Positions 30,833-39,774 of a DNA stretch of 64,000 nucleotides are shown here, piece by piece (the first letter of the stretch is position 1; each line of letters opens with the position of its first letter). Source of the stretch: Ruminiclostridium sp. (GTDB lineage: Bacteria > Bacillota > Clostridia > Oscillospirales > Ruminococcaceae); the NCBI GenBank assembly GCA_017625405.1, contig JAGALB010000060.1, positions 1-64,000 on the forward strand, read 5' to 3'. A program made the translations under genes and the position numbers. Under the pieces are notes generated by a model. The model was not told the origin of the DNA. It did no database searches and saw only the letters and a program-made list of their open reading frames with translations.

Positions 30833-32779
30833 TTAATCAAGCTCGAACATACCTGTATAGAGCTGGTAGTACTTACCCTTTTCTGCAATAAGCTTTTCGT
30901 GATTTCCACGTTCTATGATTCTACCCTTTTCAAGCACCATGATAACATCGGAATTCTGAACTGTGGAAAGTCTGTGAGCAATAACAAATACTGTTCTGCC
31001 CTTCATAAGGCTGTCCATGCCCTTCTGTACTATTGCTTCCGTTCTGGTATCAATACTTGAAGTAGCCTCATCAAGAATCATTACAGGCGGGTCGGCAACC
31101 GCCGCACGGGCGATAGCTATAAGCTGACGCTGACCCTGGGACAGCTGTGCACCGTTTTCAGTAAGCATCGTGTCATAGCCCTGAGGCAGACGACGGATAA
31201 AGTCGTCGGCATTTGCAAGCTTTGCCGCTGCATATACCTCTTCATCGGTGGCGGAAAGATTACCGTAACGGATATTCTCCATAACCGTACCTGTAAACAG
31301 GCAGGTTTCCTGAAGAACTATACCAAGAGAACGGCGTAAATCCGCCTTTTTGATTTTATTGATATTAATACCGTCGTAGCGTATCTTACCGTCAGCAATA
31401 TCATAAAAGCGGTTGATAAGATTTGTGATGGTGGTCTTGCCTGCACCTGTCGAGCCTACAAAGGCAATCTTCTGACCCGGCTCAGCAAAAATGGAAATAT
31501 CGTGAAGTACCATCTTCTCTTCGGTATAGCCGAAGTCAACCATGTCAAGCACAACCCTGCCCTGAAGCTCGGTGTATGTGGTAGTGCCGTCCTCGTGGGG
31601 ATGCTTCCACGCCCACATGCCTGTATGCTTTTCGGTTTCTGTGATTTCGCCGTTTAAGTTTCTTTCAGCATTTACAAGCGTTACATAGCCGTTGTCATCT
31701 TCGTGCTTTTCGTCAATGAGAGCGAATATTCTCTTTGCACCTGCAAGCGCCATAACGATGTAGTTTATCTGCTGGCTTATCTGGTTTACAGGCATGGTAA
31801 AGCTCTTGGAAAGCTGCAGGAATGCAGCGATTCCGCCAAGGGTAAGACCGCCTACACCGTTTACTGCAAGAATACCGCCCAGTACCGCAACAAGGCCGTA
31901 CTGCATATGACCCATATTGTTATTTACAGGACCCAAGATGTTTGCGGAAATGTTCGCTTCACGGGCATTGTGACAAAGCTCATCATTGAGTCTGTCAAAA
32001 TCCGCCTTGGTTGCATCCTCGTGGCAGAAAACCTTGACAACCTTCTGACCGTTTATCATTTCTTCGATATAACCGTTTACTTCGGCAATGGACTTCTGCT
32101 GACCGACGAAATACTTGCCGCTTCTGCCTGCGATTTTACCTGTCACAAGCATCATAAGCGCAATTGTGATAATTACAAATATAGTCAGGTAAACACTGGT
32201 TGTAACCATTGCGATAAACACAGAAACGATGGTGATAACCGATGAGAACGCCTGTGGGATACTCTGGGAAAGCATCTGACGGAGGGTGTCAATATCGTTT
32301 GTGTAATGGCTCATGATATCGCCGTGGGTGCGCTGGTCAAAATACTTGATGGGCAGCCTCTGCATATTTTCAAACATCTCGTCACGGATTTTCTTCTGAA
32401 CGCCCTGAGAGATTGTAACCATGATGCGGTTATAGAAGAATGTAGAAAACATACCTGTAAGGTAGATTGCGCCCATAACACACAGCACCTTTAAAAGCGG
32501 TGTGAAATCAGGGGATTCTGTGCCTATAAGCGGGGATATGTAGTCATCAATAAGGGTCTGCAGGAACAACGAGCCTGCAACACCTGCAAGAGAGCTGCAC
32601 AGAATACATACTATAACAAGGACGAAATGGAACTTATAATCCTTGAATATGTAGCCTAAAAGGCGCTTTACAGTAGCCTTGTCGGGCTTTCCCACCTTGC
32701 CGATAACACGGGGACCGCCACGCATTCCGCCGCCCTTCATCTGTACGGGAGGTGTCTGTTCCTTAACCTTTTCAGCCAT
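30833..32779 (-). CDS. ABC exporter half with canonical Walker B (heterodimer subunit 2)
   Basis: This is a 648-residue half-transporter with six membrane helices (about 60-340) and an ATPase domain with GSTGAGKTT and VMILDEATSSID. The catalytic Glu of Walker B is present but the signature is the unusual LSQGQ. Its partner has LDD and a standard SGGQ signature, so the pair has one consensus site and one degenerate site, as in BmrCD, LmrCD and TmrAB. The start at 32779 is chosen because GGGAGGGG lies before it inside the end of the upstream gene. The substrate is unknown; drug or lipid export is usual. Confidence 0.9.
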   Translation of the reverse strand: MAEKVKEQTPPVQMKGGGMRGGPRVIGKVGKPDKATVKRLLGYIFKDYKFHFVLVIVCILCSSLAGVAGSLFLQTLIDDYISPLIGTESPDFTPLLKVLCVMGAIYLTGMFSTFFYNRIMVTISQGVQKKIRDEMFENMQRLPIKYFDQRTHGDIMSHYTNDIDTLRQMLSQSIPQAFSSVITIVSVFIAMVTTSVYLTIFVIITIALMMLVTGKIAGRSGKYFVGQQKSIAEVNGYIEEMINGQKVVKVFCHEDATKADFDRLNDELCHNAREANISANILGPVNNNMGHMQYGLVAVLGGILAVNGVGGLTLGGIAAFLQLSKSFTMPVNQISQQINYIVMALAGAKRIFALIDEKHEDDNGYVTLVNAERNLNGEITETEKHTGMWAWKHPHEDGTTTYTELQGRVVLDMVDFGYTEEKMVLHDISIFAEPGQKIAFVGSTGAGKTTITNLINRFYDIADGKIRYDGININKIKKADLRRSLGIVLQETCLFTGTVMENIRYGNLSATDEEVYAAAKLANADDFIRRLPQGYDTMLTENGAQLSQGQRQLIAIARAAVADPPVMILDEATSSIDTRTEAIVQKGMDSLMKGRTVFVIAHRLSTVQNSDVIMVLEKGRIIERGNHEKLIAEKGKYYQLYTGMFELD

Positions 32780-34517
32780 TGTCGTCCCCTCCCTTCTGCT
32801 GGGAATAGTATACTTCCTTGTAGATTTCGTTGGAAGCGAGAAGCTCTTCATGAGTACCCATGCCGTCAATCTTACCGCCTTCGATTACGATAATTCTGTC
32901 GGCATCCTGAACAGAGGAGATTCTCTGGGCAATAATAAGCTTTGTGGTATCGGGGATTTCTTCTCTGAACGCTTTTCTTATCATAGCGTCGGTTGCTGTA
33001 TCGACAGCGCTTGTAGAGTCGTCAAGAATAAGGATTTTCGGCTTTTTCAGAAGTGCACGTGCAATACAGAGTCGCTGCTTCTGACCGCCTGAAACGTTTG
33101 TACCGCCCTGCTCGATATATGTATCGTAACCGTCGGGGAAGGATGTTATAAAATCATGAGCACAGGCAAGCTTGCACACTCTCTCAAGCTCTTCGTCGGA
33201 AGCTTCGGCATTGCCCCAGCGGAGATTATCCTTGATTGTGCCTGAGAACAGCACATTCTTCTGAAGCACCATTGCAACCTCGTTTCTGAGAGCTTCAATA
33301 TCATATTCCTTTACGTTTCTTCCGCCTACCTCAACAACACCGTCAGTAACATCGTAAAGACGGGGGATAAGCTGGACAAGGGTTGACTTTGAAGAGCCTG
33401 TACCGCCGATAATACCGATAGTTTCGCCTGATTTTATATCAAGGTCAACATCGGTAAGCGCAAGGCTTCCGCCCTTTTTATAAGCAAAATCAACCTTTCT
33501 GAAGCGGATTGAGCCGTCCTTTACTTCTGTAACGGGGTTTTCGGGATTCTGTAATGTACTTTCTTCGCCAAGCACTTCGCAGATACGCTCCATAGACGCT
33601 CTTGCCATAGTAAGCATTACGAAAATCATGGAAAGCATCATAAGGCTCATGAGAATCTGCATAGCATATGTCATGATACCCATAAGCTCGCCTGTTGTAA
33701 GTGCGTTATCCACAACTATCAGCTGTGCGCCGAGCCAGGAAATCGCAATCATACCTCCGTACATACAAAGCTGCATCAAAGGTCCGTTGAAGGCAAGCAG
33801 CTTTTCAGCCTTGCAGAAATCATCGTAAATGGATTTTGAAACACCCTTGAACTTTTCGGTTTCATGTTCTTCTCTTACAAATGCCTTTACAACACGCATA
33901 CCTGATACATTTTCCTGAACAACGCTGTTAAGCTTGTCATAACGCTTGAATACACGCTCGAATACAGGGTGCGCATGGGTCATAATAAGAAACAGACCTA
34001 TTGCAAGAATCGGGATTGCGGCTAAAAATACAAGAGAAATCTGTGCATTTATAGAGAATGCCATAATAAGCGAGAAAATAAGCGTGATAGGTGAACGTAC
34101 CGCAATACGGAGAATCATCTGATATGCGTCCTGCACACGGGTAATATCGGATGTAAGACGGGTTACAAGACTTGCGGTAGAGAACTTGTCGATATTCTCA
34201 AAGGAATATTCCTGTACCTTATGGAACATATCCTTTCGTAAATTCCTTGCAAAGCCTGTGGAAGCGATTGCGCCGAACTTACCACCACCGAAGCCTGCAA
34301 GCAGTGACAGGATGCAGGCTATCATAATAAGGCCTGCCATAAGATAAATGTGATTGAGGTCACCCTGTCCGTTGTTTCCCTCAATGCCGTTGTCAATAAG
34401 AGATGCCATCAGAAGCGGAATAAGCACTTCCATAAATACTTCGCCCACCATACATATAGGCGTAAGTATTGACGGCTTTTTGAATTCTCTTACTCTTGAT
34501 AAAAGAGTTTTTATCAT
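32772..34517 (-). CDS. ABC exporter half with degenerate Walker B (heterodimer subunit 1)
   Basis: This is a 581-residue half-transporter with six membrane helices. Walker A reads GGTGSSKST, signature [13 protein letters not shown], and Walker B ILILDDSTSAVD, where the catalytic Glu is Asp. This marks the inactive site of heterodimeric exporters. It overlaps its MarR regulator by four bases and its partner by eight, so all three are one operon. Confidence 0.92.
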   Translation of the reverse strand: MIKTLLSRVREFKKPSILTPICMVGEVFMEVLIPLLMASLIDNGIEGNNGQGDLNHIYLMAGLIMIACILSLLAGFGGGKFGAIASTGFARNLRKDMFHKVQEYSFENIDKFSTASLVTRLTSDITRVQDAYQMILRIAVRSPITLIFSLIMAFSINAQISLVFLAAIPILAIGLFLIMTHAHPVFERVFKRYDKLNSVVQENVSGMRVVKAFVREEHETEKFKGVSKSIYDDFCKAEKLLAFNGPLMQLCMYGGMIAISWLGAQLIVVDNALTTGELMGIMTYAMQILMSLMMLSMIFVMLTMARASMERICEVLGEESTLQNPENPVTEVKDGSIRFRKVDFAYKKGGSLALTDVDLDIKSGETIGIIGGTGSSKSTLVQLIPRLYDVTDGVVEVGGRNVKEYDIEALRNEVAMVLQKNVLFSGTIKDNLRWGNAEASDEELERVCKLACAHDFITSFPDGYDTYIEQGGTNVSGGQKQRLCIARALLKKPKILILDDSTSAVDTATDAMIRKAFREEIPDTTKLIIAQRISSVQDADRIIVIEGGKIDGMGTHEELLASNEIYKEVYYSQQKGGDDNG

Positions 34518-34969
34518 TTTTTGCTGTCATTCCTTTCTTTTTCTATAAGATTGTTATAAATTTTTTCCGTAACAGTAAAAAAGCACTCCAACTCCGCTTC
34601 GCTAAGGCCTGCTGACAGCATTTCTTCAAAGCTGTCTATCTCTTCTCTGAAATGCTCATGCATATCCTCCGCTTTACGGGTAAGAGTTATCTTTTTCAGT
34701 CTTGCGTCAGACAAAACCGCCGTGCGGACTATCAGCCCGTTGTTTTCCATTGCCTGAAGCACCTTTGTAACAGTTGAACGACGTATTCCGAAATGGCTTT
34801 CTATATCACGCTGGAAAACATCGGTGTCCCTGTTCTTGTAAAGATAGCCGATTATCCGCCCGTGATACGGGGTTGTGCCGTCCTTTTCGTTTCTCAGATG
34901 ACAGAAATTCCTGTCCATTATATGATTAAGATGCCTTATCACATAACTTATATGTTTCGGCCCGTCCAT
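34514..34969 (-). CDS. MarR-family repressor of the ABC exporter
   Basis: This 151-residue regulator has a winged helix (residues 55-110: VFQRDIESHFGIRRSTVTKV, MENNGLIVRTAVLSDARLKK). It begins the operon, and a perfect inverted repeat overlaps its promoter. Ligand binding, typically of a drug, would release it and induce the exporter. Confidence 0.9.
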   Translation of the reverse strand: MDGPKHISYVIRHLNHIMDRNFCHLRNEKDGTTPYHGRIIGYLYKNRDTDVFQRDIESHFGIRRSTVTKVLQAMENNGLIVRTAVLSDARLKKITLTRKAEDMHEHFREEIDSFEEMLSAGLSEAELECFFTVTEKIYNNLIEKERNDSKK

Positions 34970-34985
34970 TTGTTCGCCTCCTAAC

Positions 34986-35030
34986 TGTTAGAACTCTAAC
35001 AATTATAGCATTTTCTGACAAAAAAGTCAA
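34986..35030 (-). promoter_or_regulatory. MarR-controlled promoter
   Basis: TTGACT (35025-35030), 17 bases, TATAAT (35002-35007). Immediately downstream of the -10 is the perfect dyad TGTTAG-AACT-CTAACA (34986-35001), the likely MarR operator. Confidence 0.82.
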
Positions 35031-35049
35031 TGATAGTTTTGTGAAATAA

Positions 35050-35080
35050 TAACAAGGGCGAACTTTGTTCGCCCTTGTTA
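35050..35080. terminator. Bidirectional terminator
   Basis: A 14-bp stem TAACAAGGGCGAAC/GTTCGCCCTTGTTA with loop TTT between the MarR promoter and the next gene. Confidence 0.8.
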
Positions 35081-35085
35081 TACGG

Positions 35086-35436
35086 TTATACAATTCCGCT
35101 TAATACGGTAAGAAGAACAGATATAACAGCAAGCACCGTAAAGAAAATCATCATTTTTCTGATACTGTCAAGCATTTCATTTGCTTTATCCTGCTTTTCG
35201 CAAAGCCTTGCAAGCAAAGCGGGGACGATTTCTTCTTCCGACATCTGCACTCTTTTTCTGTATACATACTGAGGGGTATATGTTAAACTTCCGCTGTCGT
35301 CGGGAAGCTCCTCAGCCTCGTAATTCAGATAAAACTCAGCCTCTGACATTGTTTCCTGTGCCTTGAGATATTCTTCCTTTGTAATCTCAGACCACATATC
35401 CGTATGTTCTGAAAATTTACTTTTATCAATAGCCAT
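35086..35436 (-). CDS. Unknown C-terminally anchored membrane protein
   Basis: This 116-residue protein is mostly acidic and soluble (MAIDKSKFSEHTDMWSEITK, YRKRVQMSEEEIVPALLARL) with a single C-terminal hydrophobic helix (MMIFFTVLAVISVLLTVL). No domain is recognised. It follows plsY by 23 bases, so it is likely in the same transcript. Confidence 0.6.
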   Translation of the reverse strand: MAIDKSKFSEHTDMWSEITKEEYLKAQETMSEAEFYLNYEAEELPDDSGSLTYTPQYVYRKRVQMSEEEIVPALLARLCEKQDKANEMLDSIRKMMIFFTVLAVISVLLTVLSGIV

Positions 35437-35459
35437 TACAGCACTCCTTCTGTCTGCAA

Positions 35460-36134
35460 TTACTTGCTCTTTTCACCCAGCTTCTTTTCGCAGTGGTTTC
35501 TGAGTCTTTCGATATTCGCTCTGTGCATGAAAACAAGGAAAAATCCGATAACTGCCGCAGGAATAAAGTTAAACCACATATTCGGGTCGCCGTTCATATA
35601 TGAAAACAGCAGTACCGCAAAGGGATAACAGCTTGCCGCAATGATAGAGCCTACGGAAACATAGCGTGTGATTGCAACGAAAATACCGAAAATACCCAAG
35701 AGAATAAGGGCAGGAATCCAGTTTATGGCAAGCATGGTGGAGAATGTCACAAGAATGCCCTTGCCGCCCTTGAATCCATAATATACAGGATAAATATGAC
35801 CAAGCACAGCACATACGCCTGCACAGTAATTTATCCATGCATAACCGTCGTTTGCGTAAGTATCCACCCCGAGGAGCAGCTTAAAGCAGAAATGCACCAG
35901 CAGAATGGAAAGAACACCCTTTAAAATATCGCCGAGAAGTACAAATAACGCCGCAAGCTTGCCCTGTGTGCGCAGAGTGTTTGTAAGTCCCGCATTGCCG
36001 CTTCCGATTGTACGGATATCCTCGCCTGTCTTTATCTTTGTGACAATAATTGCGGAATTTACCCCCGAAATAAGATAGGGGGCAACCACCATAACCACAA
36101 AGCAGAGTATAGTCAGTAAAATATTATCGCCCAT
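35460..36134 (-). CDS. plsY: Acyl-phosphate glycerol-3-phosphate acyltransferase PlsY
   Basis: This 224-residue membrane enzyme transfers an acyl group from acyl-phosphate to glycerol-3-phosphate, the first step of phospholipid synthesis. Family motifs are IRTIGSGNAGLTNTLRTQGK (around 40-60), GHIYPVYYGFKGGKGILVTF and a C-terminal MHRANIERLRN. Length and motifs are normal. Confidence 0.95.
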   Translation of the reverse strand: MGDNILLTILCFVVMVVAPYLISGVNSAIIVTKIKTGEDIRTIGSGNAGLTNTLRTQGKLAALFVLLGDILKGVLSILLVHFCFKLLLGVDTYANDGYAWINYCAGVCAVLGHIYPVYYGFKGGKGILVTFSTMLAINWIPALILLGIFGIFVAITRYVSVGSIIAASCYPFAVLLFSYMNGDPNMWFNFIPAAVIGFFLVFMHRANIERLRNHCEKKLGEKSK

Positions 36135-36142
36135 TTAAATGG

Positions 36143-36380
36143 TCTCCTTAAAAAGTGAATAGTTAATAGTGAATAATTAGAATTGAAAAGCTAAGATGTG
36201 CCTGCGGCACGTATTTGAATATCCGCCGTCGTTCATCGATCGGCAAAGCGCAATATCGCAAAAGGCAAAACTGCCTGTAACGACTTGTTGAATTTTCCGC
36301 AAATCTGCTCACCGCCGTCACGCATCAATCGGCAAATTGCAATATCGCAAAAGGCGGAACTGCCCGTGGGCGCTGCCCAC
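36143..36380. repeat. Intergenic repeat copies between der and plsY
   Basis: On the minus strand, directly from the der stop codon, lie GTGGGC-AGC-GCCCAC and GGCAGTTCCGCC (36353-36380), a full 3'-end repeat. The sequence then contains two diverged copies of a block TTTTGCGATATTGC-N5-TTGCCGAT-N-GATG (about 36250 and 36330), the inner one with GGCAGTTTTGCC. At 36143-36170 is an AT-rich TGAATAGTTAATAGTGAATA segment. No gene is visible in this 245-base gap. Confidence 0.75.
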
Positions 36381-37696
36381 TATTCGCCACGTTCACGTAC
36401 AATTATACGTATAGGTGTGGCGTCAAGGCTGAACGCTTCTCTTATCTGGTTTTCGATATAACGCTGATATGAGTAATGGAACAGCTCCTTGTTGTTGCAG
36501 AAAACAACAAAAGCAGGCGGCTTTGTGGAAGCCTGTGTCATGTAGTAGAGCTTCAGGCGCTTACCCTTGTCGGAAGGCGGCTGAACACGTGCGGTAGCAT
36601 AGCTTAAAAGGTCGTTGAGCATACCTGTTGTGATACGTCTTGAGTTCTGCTCCGCTGTGTACTTTATCATCTCAAAAAGCTTGTCGATACGCTGACCTGT
36701 AAGTGCGGAAATAAACACAAAGGGTGCATATGACATAAAGGAGAAGTCAACCTCCAGCTTCTTTCTGAATTCGTTCATTGTCTTATCGGTCTTCTCAATG
36801 GAATCCCACTTGTTTACGGCAATTACACAAGCCTTACCCTGTTCGTGGGCGTAGCCTGCAACCTTGCTGTCCTGCTCGGTGTAGCCCTCATTTGCGTCAA
36901 TCATGATAACGCATACATCGGCTCTGTCAATCGCCATATAGGCACGCAGAACGCTGTACTTTTCGATGCTCTCAGTGATTTTTGACTTACGTCTGATACC
37001 TGCGGTGTCGATGAATACGTACTTTTCGCCGTCACGTTCTATCACTGTATCAATTGCATCACGGGTAGTACCTGCAATATCGGATACGATAACACGCTGT
37101 TCGCCTGCAATCTTGTTGATAAGGGAAGACTTGCCTGCATTAGGCTTGCCGATAACGGCTACCTTGATAATACCCTCTTCGTATTCCTCTTCATCGTCTT
37201 CGGGCATGTATTCAAACGCCGCATCAAGCAGGTCGCCCGTACCGTGTCCGTGAACGGAGGAAACCGCAATAGGTTCGCCGAGACCGAGATTGTAGAATTC
37301 GTAGATTTCAGCAGGAGGCTCGCCGATTGTATCACACTTGTTTACGCAGAGAACAACAGGCTTTCCGCTTTTTAAAAGCATATCCGCTACGCTCTGGTCG
37401 TTTGCGGTAACGCCTGTGGTGATGTCTACCACGAAAATTATTACATTTGCGCTGTCAATCGCAAGCTGAGCCTGTTCTCTCATCTGGGAAAGAATAACAT
37501 CCTTTGTATCAGGCTCGATACCGCCTGTATCAACCAGCATGAATTTCTTATTGAGCCATTCTGCCTGACCGTAGATACGGTCACGTGTTACACCGGGGGT
37601 ATCCTCAACAATGGAAAGTCGCTGTCCGATAAGCTTGTTGAACAGTGTGGATTTTCCTACGTTGGGTCGTCCCACGATTGCTATTAATTTGTTCAT
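36380..37696 (-). CDS. der: Ribosome-assembly GTPase Der (EngA)
   Basis: This 438-residue protein has two GTPase domains in tandem, the first with GRPNVGKSTLFNK (near residue 8), the second with GKPNAGKSSLIN, followed by a KH-like domain. It matures the 50S subunit. The G4 motifs NKCD and NKWD are clear. Its stop codon (TAG) overlaps the first stem of the 3'-end repeat. Confidence 0.97.
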   Translation of the reverse strand: MNKLIAIVGRPNVGKSTLFNKLIGQRLSIVEDTPGVTRDRIYGQAEWLNKKFMLVDTGGIEPDTKDVILSQMREQAQLAIDSANVIIFVVDITTGVTANDQSVADMLLKSGKPVVLCVNKCDTIGEPPAEIYEFYNLGLGEPIAVSSVHGHGTGDLLDAAFEYMPEDDEEEYEEGIIKVAVIGKPNAGKSSLINKIAGEQRVIVSDIAGTTRDAIDTVIERDGEKYVFIDTAGIRRKSKITESIEKYSVLRAYMAIDRADVCVIMIDANEGYTEQDSKVAGYAHEQGKACVIAVNKWDSIEKTDKTMNEFRKKLEVDFSFMSYAPFVFISALTGQRIDKLFEMIKYTAEQNSRRITTGMLNDLLSYATARVQPPSDKGKRLKLYYMTQASTKPPAFVVFCNNKELFHYSYQRYIENQIREAFSLDATPIRIIVRERGE

Positions 37697-37717
37697 TTTA
37701 TCAGTCCTTTTCTTTTG

Positions 37718-38698
37718 TTATCTGTTTCCTGCACGCATAAGACGGACATCGGAGCCAAGAAAAATCAGGTCGTCCATAGTCTTCATACGTGATACTGTTC
37801 TGTTTCCGTATCTTGCCACAAGCTCATTCAGATCGCAGTTTGTGCTTATTATGGTAGGCTTTGCCGCATTCATACGGTTGTTTATAATATTATACAGTGC
37901 CGCACTGTAAAATTTACTTTCAAACTCTGCGCCCACATCATCAAGAATCAGCAGGTCTGTTTCAAGAAGCACATCAATTGTGTTGCCTTCTTCCCTGCCG
38001 AAATGCTCCTGTTCACATTTTCTGAACAGGTCAGGGGCAGAGCCGTAAATAACGCTGTAACCCTTCTTTATTACCTCGCTTGCAATACTCAGGGAAAGGT
38101 GGGTCTTACCCAGTCCCGTTGCGCCACGCATTAAAATGCCGTTGCAGGGGAGATGGAAATTCTCAGCATAATTCCTGCAGAAATCAAGGTTGCTGCTCAT
38201 AACCTCCCTTGCGGTACAGCCCGCAGGCGTCACCTGCTTGTCGTCATAATAGGAAAGGCTGAAGTCGGCAAAATCCGAAAGGCTCATGGGGGATGTCCTG
38301 TTTATATCCTCTGCGGCCGCTTTTTTTACAATTTCCATGAAGCATTCGCAGCGCCTGCCTTCAGAAACACCTGTGTCACCGCACTTTCTGCATACGCAGG
38401 GCTTGTCCAGATAATCTGCGGGATAGCCTGCTCTTACAAGGCTTTCGGAAAGCCTTTTCTGAAGCAGCTCATTGTTTGTTTCAAGCTCCGCAAGCTTTCT
38501 CTCAAAGTCCTCATCATGTTCTAAAATCAGGGATATGAGTCTGCCGCTTGTAAGCCCCAGTTCGTGATGTATCTTATAAATTTCAGGCTGTTTTGTTTCA
38601 ATTTCACGCTCACGCTGACTGAGAATACGCTCGTTTCTTAGCTTTCTCTGTTCAAGCTCATCTTCCGCAAGCTGAAAAAATCTGCTGTCAAAGCTCAT
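37718..38698 (-). CDS. DnaC/DnaI-like helicase loader ATPase
   Basis: This 326-residue protein is an AAA+ ATPase with Walker A GATGLGKTHLSLS and Walker B LLILDDVGAE, preceded by a cysteine cluster CVCRKCGDTG...CECF likely to bind zinc. It should load the replicative helicase DnaB together with the upstream DnaD-like protein. The two genes overlap by four bases, the usual Firmicute arrangement. Confidence 0.87.
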   Translation of the reverse strand: MSFDSRFFQLAEDELEQRKLRNERILSQREREIETKQPEIYKIHHELGLTSGRLISLILEHDEDFERKLAELETNNELLQKRLSESLVRAGYPADYLDKPCVCRKCGDTGVSEGRRCECFMEIVKKAAAEDINRTSPMSLSDFADFSLSYYDDKQVTPAGCTAREVMSSNLDFCRNYAENFHLPCNGILMRGATGLGKTHLSLSIASEVIKKGYSVIYGSAPDLFRKCEQEHFGREEGNTIDVLLETDLLILDDVGAEFESKFYSAALYNIINNRMNAAKPTIISTNCDLNELVARYGNRTVSRMKTMDDLIFLGSDVRLMRAGNR

Positions 38699-39654
38699 TC
38701 CTTTTTCCTGTACCTTTCGTAAGAGGATTGTTCAAGTGCGTTTATATCAAAGCTGGATTCCATAACAGTCTGGGCGGGCTTATCCTGCTGCGCCTGTTCG
38801 GGAGAAGAAATACCCTTCTCCTTCCAGCTCCTTAAAATCGAGTCCATATAGGGGAAGCTGAGCTTTCCCGTTGCGTTGAGAGTCTTTTCGTAGGCCTCGT
38901 CAATAAGCTCTTCACAAATATCCATTTCCGCCCAGCCTGCAATAATCTCCTTCTGCTTTTTTGAGAATGCGCTGGTCATACGGAACTTGCTGCGAAGCTT
39001 TCCTTCCAGCGTATTACGCATTGAAAGCACGGTTATTCTTTCTTCCGCCTTGACAATATTGTCTATTCCGCATTCAACCCAGTCGAGGGCAACGGATTTC
39101 ATATATGCGGGGGTTGCCTTGTCCATTGAGAAGCAGTATTCCACCAGCATTAGTGCAACCTCTGAGGGAAGTCCGATTTCATCGGTTATCACCATAAGGG
39201 TGTTGCGCTCGGAATGCTTTGTGGGTCTGCCTGCAAGCCTTTCAAAGGTGGTGCAAAGACAACGGAAAGCATCATCGCCGTTTACCGTTCTTGCGATTTC
39301 TACGGGTGGGAACTGTATATCGGAAGTGAGCTTCGCTCTTGCAACAGCCTTGCTGCCGGCAACGGGCTGTGTGGGTACAGCTGCCGCTTCGCCCTGCACA
39401 GGAGCAATTATGCCGCCGTTATTTACGATTACTCCTCTTTCTTCCCAGAAGATAAGAGCTTCCTCTGCCGTATCGGGTGTAACACCTGCACCTTTGGAAA
39501 TATCATTGAGGGAAAAATCCCTTCCGCTGTTTCTGAGCAGGAAAAGAAGCACCTTGATATGGTCGCCGCCTGCGATTTTAAGATGCTCGTCAACAACACA
39601 GGCAGGAACGGCAAAAACGCTGTTCCAGACGCCGAGATTCAGCTTGTATTCCAT
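38695..39654 (-). CDS. DnaD-domain replication initiation protein
   Basis: This 319-residue protein has an N-terminal winged-helix region (FSLNDISKGAGVTPDTAEEA, then LIFWEERGVIVNNGG) and a DnaD domain (LVEYCFSMDKATPAYMKSVA, WVECGIDNIVKAEERI). It pairs with the helicase loader in replication start. Its own consensus promoter lies upstream. Confidence 0.88.
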   Translation of the reverse strand: MEYKLNLGVWNSVFAVPACVVDEHLKIAGGDHIKVLLFLLRNSGRDFSLNDISKGAGVTPDTAEEALIFWEERGVIVNNGGIIAPVQGEAAAVPTQPVAGSKAVARAKLTSDIQFPPVEIARTVNGDDAFRCLCTTFERLAGRPTKHSERNTLMVITDEIGLPSEVALMLVEYCFSMDKATPAYMKSVALDWVECGIDNIVKAEERITVLSMRNTLEGKLRSKFRMTSAFSKKQKEIIAGWAEMDICEELIDEAYEKTLNATGKLSFPYMDSILRSWKEKGISSPEQAQQDKPAQTVMESSFDINALEQSSYERYRKKE

Positions 39655-39695
39655 ATAAATGCTCCTTTCATCAGAATAATTGCGTAATTATAAAC

Positions 39696-39724
39696 ATTAT
39701 ATCATATTTTGATTTTTTTTGCAA
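39696..39724 (-). promoter_or_regulatory. dnaD-dnaC-der promoter
   Basis: TTGCAA (39719-39724), 17 bases, TATAAT (39696-39701) on the minus strand. Confidence 0.7.
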
Positions 39725-39736
39725 TAGCAAATAAAT

Positions 39737-39770
39737 AACGGCGTCAGCTCATAAAAGGGCTGCCGCCGTT
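39737..39770 (-). terminator. Terminator after rel
   Basis: AACGGCG-T-CAGC pairs with GCTG-C-CGCCGTT, just past the rel stop, ending the long operon. Confidence 0.75.
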
Positions 39771-39774
39771 TTCA

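Noticed and set aside
32779..32869. Longer N-terminus of the second ABC exporter half
   Set aside because: The ATG at 32779 has a GGGAGGGG ribosome site; the extension would read back through the upstream gene.
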